From the NCBI GenBank assembly GCA_025330725.1, contig JAIWND010000033.1, positions 124,001-188,000 of the forward strand: DNA of 64,000 nucleotides, written 5' to 3'. This stretch comes from Chlamydoabsidia padenii. Lineage: Eukaryota; Mucoromycota; Mucoromycetes; Mucorales; Cunninghamellaceae. The notes beneath the pieces are model-generated. The model did no database searches and was not told the DNA's origin. It saw nothing but the letters and a program-made list of their open reading frames with translations. The first letter of the stretch is position 1, and every line of letters begins with the position of its first letter. Made by a program: the position numbers and the translations under genes. This document shows, piece after piece, positions 32,926 through 45,200 of this stretch.

Positions 32926-35312
32926 ATGTTGACTGAAAATCGTAAGTACCATGAATTTGCTTCATGCATGTTATAGGAAGGAACTCACTCAAGTGTCCTT
33001 TTTAGAAACTCTGACCACAAAAGCGACTCATACTGTAAGTGAAACCCTATGGCACCTGATCATTCCCATTCACACTCTTTTTATCTTCTTTTATCTAGAA
33101 TGTGGACAAGCATGTTCAATTCTGGGATCGTAAAAACAAAGGGTATATCACACCAGTAGACACAGTATTCGGTAAGGGCCAAAAAAAAAAAAATCAGGGG
33201 CGATTGTCGGAATTTGAAATTGGTTTGAAGAGGGCAAAAAAAAAAAAAAAAAAAAAAAAACGCGGGGGAATATCTGACCTCTTCCTTTTCCTTTACTGTA
33301 TTTTGGGCACTACTCGTCAAAGGCTTTATTCATTTGGGCTATGGTATCGTCATTAGTGTCACTTTGGGCACTTTTATTGGTATGCTTCTCTCCTACTCTA
33401 CTCAAGACTCTTGGATTCCTGATCCCTTGTGTCGCACTCGTGTGGAAAAATGGCGAAGAAAGGTAAATGTAATCTCTCTCTCTCCCCCCCCCCATCTCTC
33501 TCACAAATTTACCTTTATGACTCTTTTACTATAGAATACCTCTGGCCAATTGTATGGTGAAGATGGAAAACTGGACTTGGAACTCTTTGATAAACAGTTT
33601 ATGAAATATGCTAAATCTGACATTAGTGGCAAGTCAGTCACCATCAAGGAACTATTGGAATGGAACGAAGCAACCTACAAAGAACCCTTGGCTTGGTAAG
33701 TATTATACTAAAATTGTCTATATACATATCAGGTTGATAATACTCAACTCTGTTTTATTTATACTTTTAGGTCATCTACCGCCCTTGAATGGTTTGCGAT
33801 ATACCTTTTGGTTGGAAATAAGGGTGTTGTGAAAAAACAAGATATTCAAGCTGTATATGATGTAAGTCATTCACATAAACAAACAAACAAACAAAGCATA
33901 AAAAAAAAAGGTTTAATATAAACAATTCATTAATTCAATCTGACCTTTTGTTATTATAGGGCACCTTATTCTATCAACTACGTGATCGTAACAAGACTTC
34001 TCGTTCGATTCAAGGTCTAGGTAATGGTAACTCGTCATCGTCATCGTCATCATCTACTATCAGTATCTCTGGTGTCAAGGTACCAAAATCTTATATTCAA
34101 CAATTGGAAACTCAACTGAACAAGGTTATCCATACTTTACCCCATCCTACTGTCTCGGTACTAGAAACAAGGCTACGACACTGGCTCTCTTTTACACAAC
34201 AACAACAACAACAAGTAACGATCATACACAACAGCAATACCAACAATACTATGAATCCAATTCTTAAAGGTGTGATGACTCCTGATCCAGTTCGTCGAAC
34301 TCTATTCTCTGGTTCGTCCCGTGGTGGTGGTGGTAATGAAACAACACAAGACTCTCTCTTTGTTGATCATGACAACGGACTGACAGGTGTGATAACTGCT
34401 GATAAAGTGGAACAAACAATATCTTTGGCTGGTGTACAAGGTTACGAGTACTCTGCTAATGATGATGATGTTACAGGTGATGGATCTACTTTGGACAGCA
34501 AGCACGGTGTTGAAATCTCTGACCAAATGGCACTCTCAGTTATGGACAATGAACATGGATCTGATTACAATGATGGCTTGTCATTTAGTATGGCGGGTAT
34601 TAGGTCTGAAGAAAAAGAAGAGACTGATTGGCTTTATTCAGGACAGTTGACTGGTGTGTCCCCTTCCCCTTCTTTGAACTTGGCAGATTATCAGGACAGC
34701 GACAAGACGAATGGCGGAAGCAGCAATGACAACAAGGATGGTGCTATGTTGGAATCTGAATCTTTGGATGACACTCATTCGGTGGCAACACCATCTCTCA
34801 TTGATAATGGCTCAACTGCTTCGGACCTGGATGACCCTTATGATGATAACTCAACAAGGGAAATACACAGTCAAGAAAGCAAGAACACAGACATGCAACA
34901 AGATAGCAAGAACACAGACATACAACAAAGTGTCAACACAGACACCCGACAAATTAACAATGAAATTAGTAACGGAAATAAAACCAGTGGTGGTAAGAAG
35001 AGCAAAAAGAACAAGAAAAAGAAGAACCGACAACAACAACAACAACCAGCATCAAGTCCATCTGCAAAGGATTACAATGTCGATTACTACATGGCGGAAC
35101 AACAACAACAGCGGAACCAATCTCTCCCTTGTAAGAACTCAACGACCCCTCCTTTTACACATAGCTCAAGCTCTCAAGAAGATGATGACGATGACTTACC
35201 TTCTTCTCCTAGTGACTACACCAACACAGCATCTCATGACTCAATGAAGAAAGTGCCTCCTCACCTCTCTGGACTCATGCTGGAAAAATTGACCCCAAAT
35301 CTTGTAGACTGA
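32926..35312 (+). CDS. Caleosin-domain lipid-droplet protein with long disordered tail
   Basis: There are seven exons: 32926-32941, 33006-33034, 33099-33171, 33323-33462, 33535-33695, 33771-33861 and 33960-35312 (1863 nt, 620 aa). An alternative start at 32951, reading through intron 1, is also open. The caleosin part is about residues 15-200: HVQFWDRKNKGYITPVDT (heme-linked His plus a Ca-binding EF-hand), a hydrophobic hairpin (GIVISVTLGTFIGMLLSYST), WIPDPLCRT at the proline-knot position, and the C-terminal WSSTALEWFAIYLLV. Caleosins sit on lipid droplets and ER, and many are heme peroxygenases. The second conserved His, normally in an NIHKxKHG-like segment, is not visible (VEKWRRKNTSG), so peroxygenase activity is doubtful. 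About 390 residues of Ser/Asn/Asp/Gln-rich, Lys-patched sequence are appended in one exon, which is unusual. Confidence 0.85.
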
Positions 35313-35837
35313 TTTGGTTTTATTTGATTCCATAGTATAGTTATCTCGTATATATCCTTATTTGTGCGTTTATGTATTACCTTCCCTTCCACCTTTATTT
35401 ATCTTTTACATTAAAAATAAAAAATAAACTTGATAAAAACAGATGATCTACCATCATCATCATAAATGCGTAAATATGTATTGTAAAATATCTTTATATC
35501 AATGCGGGTATATTATGGGCATGATTATATCAATTTGGGAGATTATTATCAGAGGAGCCAAAGTAGATGTGGGTATATTCCTAAATTGGAACAAAACATA
35601 AAACATGGCATATAATTGTAAGAGAGTAGCATATTGATGCCGCATCGTTTTTTATTGTGGTTAAATATATGAAGAAGCCAAATCAGGTAAGATGAAGTGT
35701 TTGAAGTAACAAAAGAAAAACCATAATATACAAGTGGGAGTTAAATAAACAGCTTGGCATAACTACAAACAAGGGCGTCCCGTTTGTATCAAAAGAGAGT
35801 AATAAGTTATCCTAGTAATAAAATTAAAAAAAGTCCT
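35313..35837. other. Convergent 3' flanks of the caleosin and PP2C genes
   Basis: AT-rich, with an AAAATAAA-like signal near 35415 and no ORF or RNA gene. Confidence 0.4.
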
Positions 35838-37530
35838 TCATGCCGTTTTCTGTGGTTTGGTATCGGAGTGATTGGGTGTGTTGATTTCGGATTTAACATC
35901 AGATTCTAAAAAGAAATTTCATATAATGTCAATATCAAATATGAGTAATTATTTTCAGTTACCTTTTACTGTATCGTTGGGTTGTTGTTTTTCTTCAAAT
36001 GGTACTACAGCAGACGATTTGTTAAACCCGGAAGCCATATAATCGTACCATTCTTCGCTTGACTTTCCATGAAGCAAGGCAATGATGATGACCGTCATGT
36101 TATCACACCCATATCCACCTATATCAGTTTCGCTTGCCAAACAGTGATCCATCATTGTTTCACAGATTTTGCCAAGTTCTTTCTTGTTGCTTAATCCAGC
36201 CCGTACAAAGTTCACTGCTTCTTGATTCGTCATACAATCCCAGATACCTAAATATATCAACTTGCTGTTAGAGGGAGTCACAATGCAATGGGTTCAGTTT
36301 ATATATACATCTTACCGTCGCAGGCAATAATGATAAAGTCATCCTTCTCTGTAAGTTGACGTTGAGTTACATCAGGGTCCGCTAGGTAATGTAAAGTAAA
36401 CCAGTTAGATATCTTTTTCTTGGCAAGCCATTTATTCATCCCCTCTTTTTCTTCTTCTTCTTTTTCCTACCTGTTACCACCTGTTGCTCGGCCGATAAAT
36501 CCGGTCTTTGCTTGAATTCAAAATCGCCAAGAGCTCTTGATAGTGCCAAGTTACCTAGATACAAACAAAATAAAAAGTCAATATCATTTTCCTTCCACCA
36601 TCTCAACCCTCACTTACCATTGACCCGACCAAATTCGACATAACCACCAGCGTCTTTGATTCGTTTTGTTTCCTTATCGTTTGTAGGTTTATGATCTTCA
36701 GATAATGCAATAGCATGTCCATCAGTACAAAGTACTGCCCTAGAATCCCCGACATTGGCCTATAAGATTTATTACGTGGATTAGGGTCATAGATTAAATT
36801 AATCATGATGCTCTTACCACATATAAAACATTATCTTCGGTAATCAGAGCCGACACTGCAGTACACCCCGATGGTACCCGGTCTTGAAGTGGATCTAGGA
36901 GCGTTAAAAAAAAAAGAGAGAGAGAGAGAGAGTGACAAGATGAGACCCAAATTATATTTTATGTAATACTTTTTTATATTTACCAGCACGAAGATCTTCA
37001 TCAATACCCAAGTAGCCTTGAATCAAAGCTTCCCGGAATTTGTTTTCACGAAACGCGTCAGCATCCAAAATCCTATGGTGAAGGTGTTCCCCACTGTATT
37101 TGGCCACTTCGGACCCTATATATATATAATACCCATCCCATGTAAATTAATGAGTCAAGTTAGTTACAGTTTTTTTTTTTTTTTTTTTTTTTTCTGAGTA
37201 TCCCATTCCAGGTCGTGTTCTATTTACCGCCATGTCCATCGAAAACGGCAAAAAAGCTTGTTTTTGTGTCCTTGTATTCAGGAATGGTTGTGTGAGCATC
37301 TTCCATAGCTAGTTAAAAGGTACAGGTACAAAAAACCAAGTAGAATAAATAGAAGAATGTTAGTAACCAAATTCCCACCACCCCTACAACCCATGATTGC
37401 CTATTTAGCTGGACCAAAACTACTCACTAAATCTCCATCCTTGCATTCCAGAAGCAGCATACATGACACGAGAGTCTTTGCCTTCAGTGGTGTGTTTTTC
37501 AGTGACAGGTTCAGACAATGTTTGACCCAT
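35838..37530 (-). CDS. PTC2: PP2C-type Ser/Thr phosphatase (Ptc2/Ptc3-like)
   Basis: There are nine exons: 37530-37428, 37308-37228, 37115-36984, 36894-36818, 36759-36618, 36554-36471, 36381-36316, 36247-35963 and 35905-35838 (1038 nt, 345 aa). The N-terminus [19 protein letters not shown] is diagnostic of the Ptc2/Ptc3 group. Metal-binding motifs are present: [58 protein letters not shown] and [13 protein letters not shown]. These Mn/Mg-dependent phosphatases act on stress MAP kinases, CDK and checkpoint kinases in yeasts. All acidic metal ligands are present. The exon 6/7 join uses the donor at 36470; an alternative GT six codons upstream would shift the frame. A TTTAAAATCCCGAC motif lies about 90 bp upstream. 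Confidence 0.93.
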
Positions 37531-37616
37531 GATGTGTGTGTGTGTAAAGTAAAAAAGTAAAAGAAGAAAGAGTTTCATTTCAGGAAAATGGAATGTTGCG
37601 ATTCAAATTGGTGTAT

Positions 37617-37630
37617 TTAAAATCCCGACT
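37617..37630 (-). promoter_or_regulatory. Recurrent AGTCGGGATTTTAA motif upstream of PP2C
   Basis: On the minus strand it reads AGTCGGGATTTTAA, about 90 bp before the PP2C start codon. Same family as the other listed motif sites. Confidence 0.4.
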
Positions 37631-37866
37631 CCTGCTACCAAAGTTGGTTGAAACTCCCAATAAGAGGTATCACATGACATCGGGCGGGGAGCCGGAGTCA
37701 TGCCTATGACAACAAGTAATCCATTCATGGTCGTTTGGATCAAACAAACAAAATAAAAAGATATCACTAAAAAAGACAAGAAGAAGAAGAAGAAGAAGAA
37801 GAAGAAGACAGGAAGACAAGTTTATTAAGAATAGTGCAAGTGTATAAAACTATGTAATGATGGGAG

Positions 37867-38211
37867 CTAATCTTGTGATAAATAAAAATGTCGAATCATA
37901 CTGCATAATCGTGGTATGAAGATGGGGCGGTCACATGAATATACTTGTCCCACATACCGTCCACCGGGATTGTAGTCTGACTGGCGTCCAATCACTTGTC
38001 TGTCCTGGTTGCTGTTTGTGACAGGTTCAAGAGCAATCGTATCCTTGTCCTGTCCGTCCCCAGTTATAAAGAAACAACCCAAAGAGCATGTGGATGTTTC
38101 ATAAACATCTAATATGGTAGGTGCCTTGTCGATCGAGTTGACAGGATGTTGTTGTTCAAAGGTATAAGACAAGCCAGATTGATTCAATACAAGTTGTGAA
38201 TGCTGATCCAC
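37867..38211 (-). CDS. Hypothetical protein, possibly last exon of an unresolved gene
   Basis: An open frame of about 115 codons with complex, non-repetitive composition: HSQLVLNQSGLSYTFEQQHP, CSLGCFFITGDGQDKD and YSCDRPIFIPRLCSMIRHFY. The frame starts with GTG, not ATG. A TTAG acceptor (AG at about 38219-38220) sits just upstream, so this is probably a terminal exon, but I could not place the first exon in 38220-38600. No family is recognised. It lies between the PP2C promoter and PCNA. It could also be a chance ORF. Confidence 0.35.
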   Translation of the reverse strand: MDQHSQLVLNQSGLSYTFEQQHPVNSIDKAPTILDVYETSTCSLGCFFITGDGQDKDTIALEPVTNSNQDRQVIGRQSDYNPGGRYVGQVYSCDRPIFIPRLCSMIRHFYLSQD

Positions 38212-38457
38212 GAGTACTAATTAGGTGAGTATGATGTGAAGACGGTCATTGGTTCAAAAGTTGGTACCTATTGAAGGGGAGGATCAAGTGGGTGAGTATT
38301 TTACTAGGATGAATAGATTCGTTCTGTCGTAAGTAAAGTAGTAAAAAAGGATTCAAATATAAGTGGCATCCTTAAGCCTTAATTAAGGTTGATCGTTTGT
38401 CGTTTTATATTCGCCTATAATGTTGAAGGCAATAAAAAAAGAAGAGAGAACCTTTTG

Positions 38458-38460
<3 letters not shown>

Positions 38461-38495
<35 letters not shown>
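38461..38495. repeat. Poly-T tract (about 35 nt)
   Basis: An uninterrupted T run of about 35 nt between the hypothetical minus-strand ORF and PCNA. It may affect nucleosome placement in the PCNA promoter. Confidence 0.8.
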
Positions 38496-38496
<1 letters not shown>

Positions 38497-38618
38497 GTGC
38501 TCTGTCGGTTTTTGAAAATATCATAGTGACGTTTTTCCAAGCGCGATCACTTCAAAAAAAAAAAAAAACTCTTTCCGCGCCTTTGATACTCTTTCTTTTC
38601 CTTTACCAACTCAAAAAT

Positions 38619-38685
38619 GTAAGCAAGTGACAATTACTTTGATTACACTTCTAACTGGACCCTTTTGGTGATCTATTTTATTTAG
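38619..38685 (+). other. Likely 5'-UTR intron of PCNA
   Basis: A GTAAGC donor at 38619 and TTTAG acceptor ending at 38685, nine bases before the PCNA ATG. A CTAAC-like branch site (TCTAACTGG) is near 38650. Unspliced RNA would carry a start-stop ATGTAA across the donor. Confidence 0.55.
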
Positions 38686-39880
<1,195 letters not shown>

Positions 39881-40153
39881 AATACACACAGTAACGAACC
39901 CTGCCTCACCCCGACAAAACACACATACAAATCGTAGTCAATCACCCCATCACATTAGTTTAACTCTTACACAACACCTTTTATCCATATAACCATTTGA
40001 ATATAAATATAAAGCTGGAATACATATTGATTCTTATTCTTTTAAAACTGATGATCAGATCAATTTTACTCTTATATCGAGCCTGATGACGAAACATGAT
40101 GACACAAACAATGCAAAATAATACTTCCTTTTTTGTATTTTTAAACTCCGCTT
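39881..40153. other. PCNA 3' flank and tRNA-Arg upstream region
   Basis: AT-rich 3' flank of PCNA. A TTTTTAAACTCCG block, similar to the motif next to the tRNA-Ala genes, lies just before the Pol III TATA-like element. Confidence 0.4.
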
Positions 40154-40170
40154 TTGTGATATATATATTA
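40154..40170 (+). promoter_or_regulatory. Upstream TATA-like Pol III element of tRNA-Arg
   Basis: TTGTGATATATATATTA ends about 26 bp before the tRNA-Arg gene. It shares TTGTGAT plus a TATA run with both tRNA-Ala loci. Confidence 0.55.
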
Positions 40171-40195
40171 ACTTAACTTAAAATTTTCACCAAGT

Positions 40196-40268
40196 GGTTC
40201 CGTGGCGAAATGGATATCGTATCAGACTTCGGATCTGGGGATTGCGGGTTCGAGTCCCGTCGGAATCG
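40196..40268 (+). tRNA. tRNA-Arg (anticodon TCG)
   Basis: A 73-nt cloverleaf with acceptor GGTTCCG/CGGAATC, D arm GCGA..TCGT, anticodon arm TCAGA-CTTCGGA-TCTGG (anticodon TCG, reading CGA) and T arm GCGGG-TTCGAGT-CCCGT. Discriminator is G. Box B is GGTTCGAGTCC. TTTT runs downstream serve as terminator. No intron. Confidence 0.93.
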
Positions 40269-40376
40269 AATATTTTGTTTTTTCTTCGATTAAATCGGAG
40301 ATCGAATCGTGTTTCCCTTTTTTGGCTGTTGTTGTGGCTAAACTTGGGTAGTAGAAGTTTGTTTTGTTTTATAAAA

Positions 40377-40921
40377 TGTAGTGAGCACCAGAATCTTTTT
40401 GTTAAGATTCAACCTTTAAGATGTATTTGGTAATTTAAGAGGAAAAAAAAAAGATCGACCGAGGCAAGCCGGGATTTGAAAATGAAATAAAAATTGGCTC
40501 TTGTTCCAAAGTAAGAGCAGTAAAGACAACACTTACACCTGTCAAGTAACTTAATAATAAGAGAGGTAGATTGTAATAAAGATCTTTTTGATTTGCAAAG
40601 ATAGTTTTTATTTACTGAGATACTAAAGAAAAAAGAAATGAATTCTGAGAAAAGAGGTGTGATATTTATATGTAGTATCATACATAATTCAGGGGTAAGG
40701 TATACTAAAACTAGTTTTTGGTCATTGTCAAAAGATAGATATTGGTTCAAAATGAACAATTATCTAGACCTTAGTTACTGCCATGGAATAGATATTGTAT
40801 ATGGGTGAACCAAGAGATAGAACCTGGCTATGGGTAAAAGTAGATAAGAGTCAGATGGAGCGTCGGAGTTAGTTACTCCCCAATTTAGATTTGTGTGTTG
40901 CCAAATTTGATTTCCTCAACA
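40377..40921 (+). mobile_element. Solo-LTR-like element (about 545 bp)
   Basis: It starts TGTAGTGAGCACCAGAATC and ends CCTCAACA, with TGT..ACA-type termini. It is homologous to 12983-13404 over most of its length, with about 120 bp of extra sequence in its second half. It lies 108 bp downstream of tRNA-Arg, in keeping with retrotransposons that target Pol III genes. No coding region and no obvious target-site duplication. Confidence 0.6.
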
Positions 40922-42215
40922 GGCTGTCGATCGGGTTCGAAGTGTCTTTTTTTCGCTTCTTACAATTTGGAAAGTAGGAAAAGTATCATACAAGTCCTTC
41001 ATCATTAAAATGTGTGATGATGATGGTCTATTTATGTTGTTTTTATTCTTTCTATTCATTGATTTTTTACTTCTATAGAGTTATTGAGGGTTATGTCCAA
41101 TCCAATATCCAGCAAGTTAAAGGAATATCAGCGATAATCCCATTTGATACATCGTACCACTCTCCCCCTCCCTTCCTGAAAAGTATTTCATGCATTGAGA
41201 TCAGCTGCAATTTGGAAATTTAAACACTGCCACCAATGCAAAAACACCTGCTGGGATATTTGCTACTCTTTTTTTTTTTTTTCCCCAAAGACCATTGAAA
41301 TCAGAGTGTGTTAATTCAGTAAGCCATTTCTACAAAAAAAAAAAAAAATCAGCAAGGCATAGATGATATTATTAAAGCCAACAGTCTTCAATACATCATC
41401 GGAACATGAAAACGGGGTTTGTGAAATAAATATGCAGACACACAAATACGCTTTACATCGCGGAGGTCAGTCTACTACTATCGCTTCAAGTAGCGACTCA
41501 TATCAGCCAAAACCTTGATGAGTTACAATAGTTGTACAAGCTCATTGTAAAGAAGAACACTTTGAGCTGAGATGCATCATAAAGCGGTGTTTGAAAAATC
41601 GGAACGGCGCTTCATTCAACCGAATTTGACAACAACGCCGGGGTGCGTTTGCAGGTAGGATAAGAATGAAAAAAACATCCATGACACTTGATACTAAAAA
41701 AGGTAAAACCATCGAAGCGTCCTATGATCGACAAAAGTGCTTGATCTTGTAATGTATGAAACTGGGAAAGTATTTACATCCAAGCCATCATATGATTGGT
41801 TAATAAATCAGCATGATCTCTTCGAGTTTTCCCTTGCCTACAGACTAGGAATAACCTAGAATCATTGGATGCATTCCTAAATTGGCAGCTGTCGAGTTTT
41901 CCCAGTTGAAGTGATTCATTCATTCGGCACGTCACTGAAATTCAAATTCAAAATTCTGCAAGTGAGTGAAAAAGGATTTTTTTTTTTAAATTCTTTCTTT
42001 TTCTTTCTCTTTCGTTCTCTTTGATTTACACCTCCTCGATTCAATCTAACCTCCTCATCCTTCTCACAAAGCTTGTCTATATATAAATCTTTATTCTTTG
42101 TCTTCCTCTTTTTATAAATATATCTAAACCTCCTCTTCTTCATTCTACCCTTTTTACATTCATGGCCAATTATTTGATCTTGACAAGAAACGAAACAAAA
42201 AGAAGATAAAAGAAA
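40922..42215. other. Upstream region of the histidine kinase gene
   Basis: No supported gene. A GATCGGGTTCGAAG sequence at about 40928 resembles an isolated box B but lacks a tRNA fold. The last 200 bp are T/C-rich leader before the kinase ATG. Confidence 0.4.
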
Positions 42216-45200
42216 ATGGATGTTACTGGATCACCTACTTTTCAACAAAAGAATCAACAGTCTATCCCATCTATGATTCCATCCAAAACCTCACAGTATC
42301 ATGCACAACTCTATTCTGAACAAAAACGACTTCAAAACCAACTACTACAACAACATCGTCATCAACAAAAAGAAGGCGGTACTTCTTCTTCAAGTGAAAA
42401 CATTGTGCGGATCACTTTGCCTACTTTGACTTTTGACACTCCTAATCTGTATCGGACCTCACTCAAGTTAACAAAAGAGCTCCATATTCAAGGCTGGTGG
42501 GCTACTGTGGTGGACCTTTTTACCAACGATTCCTTTCGAGCCTCTCGTGTGACACTTTGTACTCCGCAGGATGCAAGTGACCCTTATAATGGACCCTGGG
42601 GACTAAAGGCAATATATGACAGCAACAGCAACAGCAATAACAACAAAAGCACCAACGGTTTTAAGGGCAACAACAACAACACTGCTTTTAATGGTAATAG
42701 TGGTATACTGTCTAGCAATAAGGATTATTGGCAAAATCAACATCAGACATCTACACCAATGAATGAAGCATCATCCTCATCATCATCCTCATCATCATCC
42801 TCATCATCATCCTCATCAAAGGCAACTCGTAAATGTTTTGATCGCCTGCAACCATTGGATTCGGAACCAGCACCACTCATCGTCAACTCCAACATTCAAC
42901 AAATACTCAAACGTAATGATATTGTTGTTGTCTCAAGAGAATATAGATTGCAACCCAACATATCTATTCCACCTCAACGAAATTGTAGTTCGGTCAATTC
43001 TATGCTGTCAGATCAACGGTTACGGGATCAACCAAAGGCGACAAATGGCGGTAGTGGCGATGGTGGTACTAATACTATCACCAGTAAACATGGTGTGCAT
43101 TACAATGATGATCATGATGGTAAGAAAAAAAAAAAAAAAAAAAAGGGTAAAGAGATGATATATGTATATTGGACCGACACATTTTTTATTTTATTTTATT
43201 CAATCATAGTGGTCCTACAATCTTTACATTTGGCTGATTACGACGAATATGAACAGCAACAACCTTCACCTTGGTCACGTTCGCCAGCACCTTCCTCAGC
43301 ACTAATGGATCCAGACATCAACCCATTCTTCCAATCCATACCTGATATCGATGATGACGCCTTCAATCCTGATGCCACTCAATCCTTTATTACTCACTCA
43401 ACAACCATGTCATTCCCACCACCAGCCACTAATGCACACTCACTTGTACATATTCCAATCGTCCATCCTGGTGATATCGATAACGATTTGAACGCAACAG
43501 CACACGACCAATCATACTCAACACCTATTGCTATACTCTCCTTCTTGTCTCCTGTGGTCCCATACCCTGTTGTGCTTTTAAAGTATCTTCGATCTCTACA
43601 ATCATTCCTGGCGACAAGTCTATCCAATGCTCTGGCTTACTCTCGAATAGCTCAAAATCAATTTAACTCTAGCAGCATTAATACTGGTGGTGGTGGTGGG
43701 TCAAGTAATATGAGGCCTTTACTAAGGAGGCATTCGTATAAAATCAGACGGTGGCCAAGTCAATCACTCACACCATTATCAAGTATACCCAGCAATACTA
43801 TGTCTTCGCCTACATCGGGACATGGAAAATTACCATCAAGATCAAAATCTTACAACAATCACAATGCCAATGCAACAATGTCAGCATCATCATCAACATC
43901 CTCATATACATCAGCAACAAGTCAATGTCCATCCATCAATCATGAAGACAACACCAATGGTTTATCACTTTCAACACAATCAACACCGACAGCGGATACC
44001 TCTCGCAACATCAATAGCACCGATACATCGGGTTTAACTCAACAAGATCAACACAACACAGCAAAATACGATGACAAGGTCTATTCCTCTGTAGATCTCA
44101 CTGATACTATGGCTCCAGCAACAGACGCCAAGATCAACAATCAGGAACAGCAAAAGTTTTTTGGGATAAAGAAACAACAATCACCACCCACAGCAAAGTG
44201 TACACCATCACGCCAAAGGCCAGTATCTTCGACATCCACCACGTACGAACATAAACGATATACGACCATGCGACGCACTAAAACAAGGGCAAGGTGTATC
44301 GACAAGTATTTTGAATCGCCGAGATCAAGTTTACTGCGACTTATAATTGATGGCATCCCAATACATGTCTTGTAAGTGTCAAAAAAATTGTAGGGGAAAT
44401 AGCAAGTATGAATTGTCACTAACTAACCTTTTCATTAGCACATGCTCAACAAGAACTGGAAAAATCACCTGGGTCAACAATCGGATCCTGCAATACACTG
44501 GGCGTGGACTCGAAGATCATTTAGGACCTGGGTGGTTATCTCATATGCATCCTGATGATCACACCGACTTTCGTCAATCATGGGAATCAGCATTTGAAAA
44601 AGGAAACGGATTTGCGGGTGAATATCGACTACGAAGATTTGATGGGATCTATCGGTCCTTCTTATGGCGAATTGTACCTTTACGCGATACTAAATGTAAA
44701 ATCATACATTGGTTTGGTACTTGGTAAGTATCACTATTTATTACTGGACGGGCTTTAACATCCTCTCTCTCTCTCTTTATTAATTCAAGTACGGATATAC
44801 ACGATGAACAATTGGCTAAGGAAAACACCCTCCGACAACTGGAAGTCGAAAGTAATGAAAGGAAATACCGTTTGTTGGCTGATGCTATTCCGCAGATTGT
44901 GTTTACTTTCTCTCCTGGTATTGGACTGACTTACACTAATGGAAAATGGGAAGACTACTTTGCACAATCTTTTGATCGCACCAAGGGCTTTGGATTTATG
45001 TCTCAAGTACATCAAGACGATCGACACAAACTTCAACTACCTGACCTCTCTCCCCACAACACTGCTGGTATTGATTGGCAAACGGAAATTCGACTTTTAG
45101 GAGGCGATGGAAACTATCGTTGGTTCTTGGTCAAATGTATCTCGGTGGATGAACTCGACACTGGTGAAGTACGCTGGTTTGGAACTTGGTAAGTAACCAT

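Noticed and set aside
32951..33034. Alternative caleosin start at 32951, reading through intron 1
   Set aside because: Open and in frame, but a better model uses the ATG at 32926 with a GTAAGT donor and TTTTTAG acceptor. Kept only as an alternative.
40928..40945. Isolated box-B-like GGGTTCGAAG
   Set aside because: No box A, cloverleaf or terminator around it. It lies just outside the LTR-like repeat.
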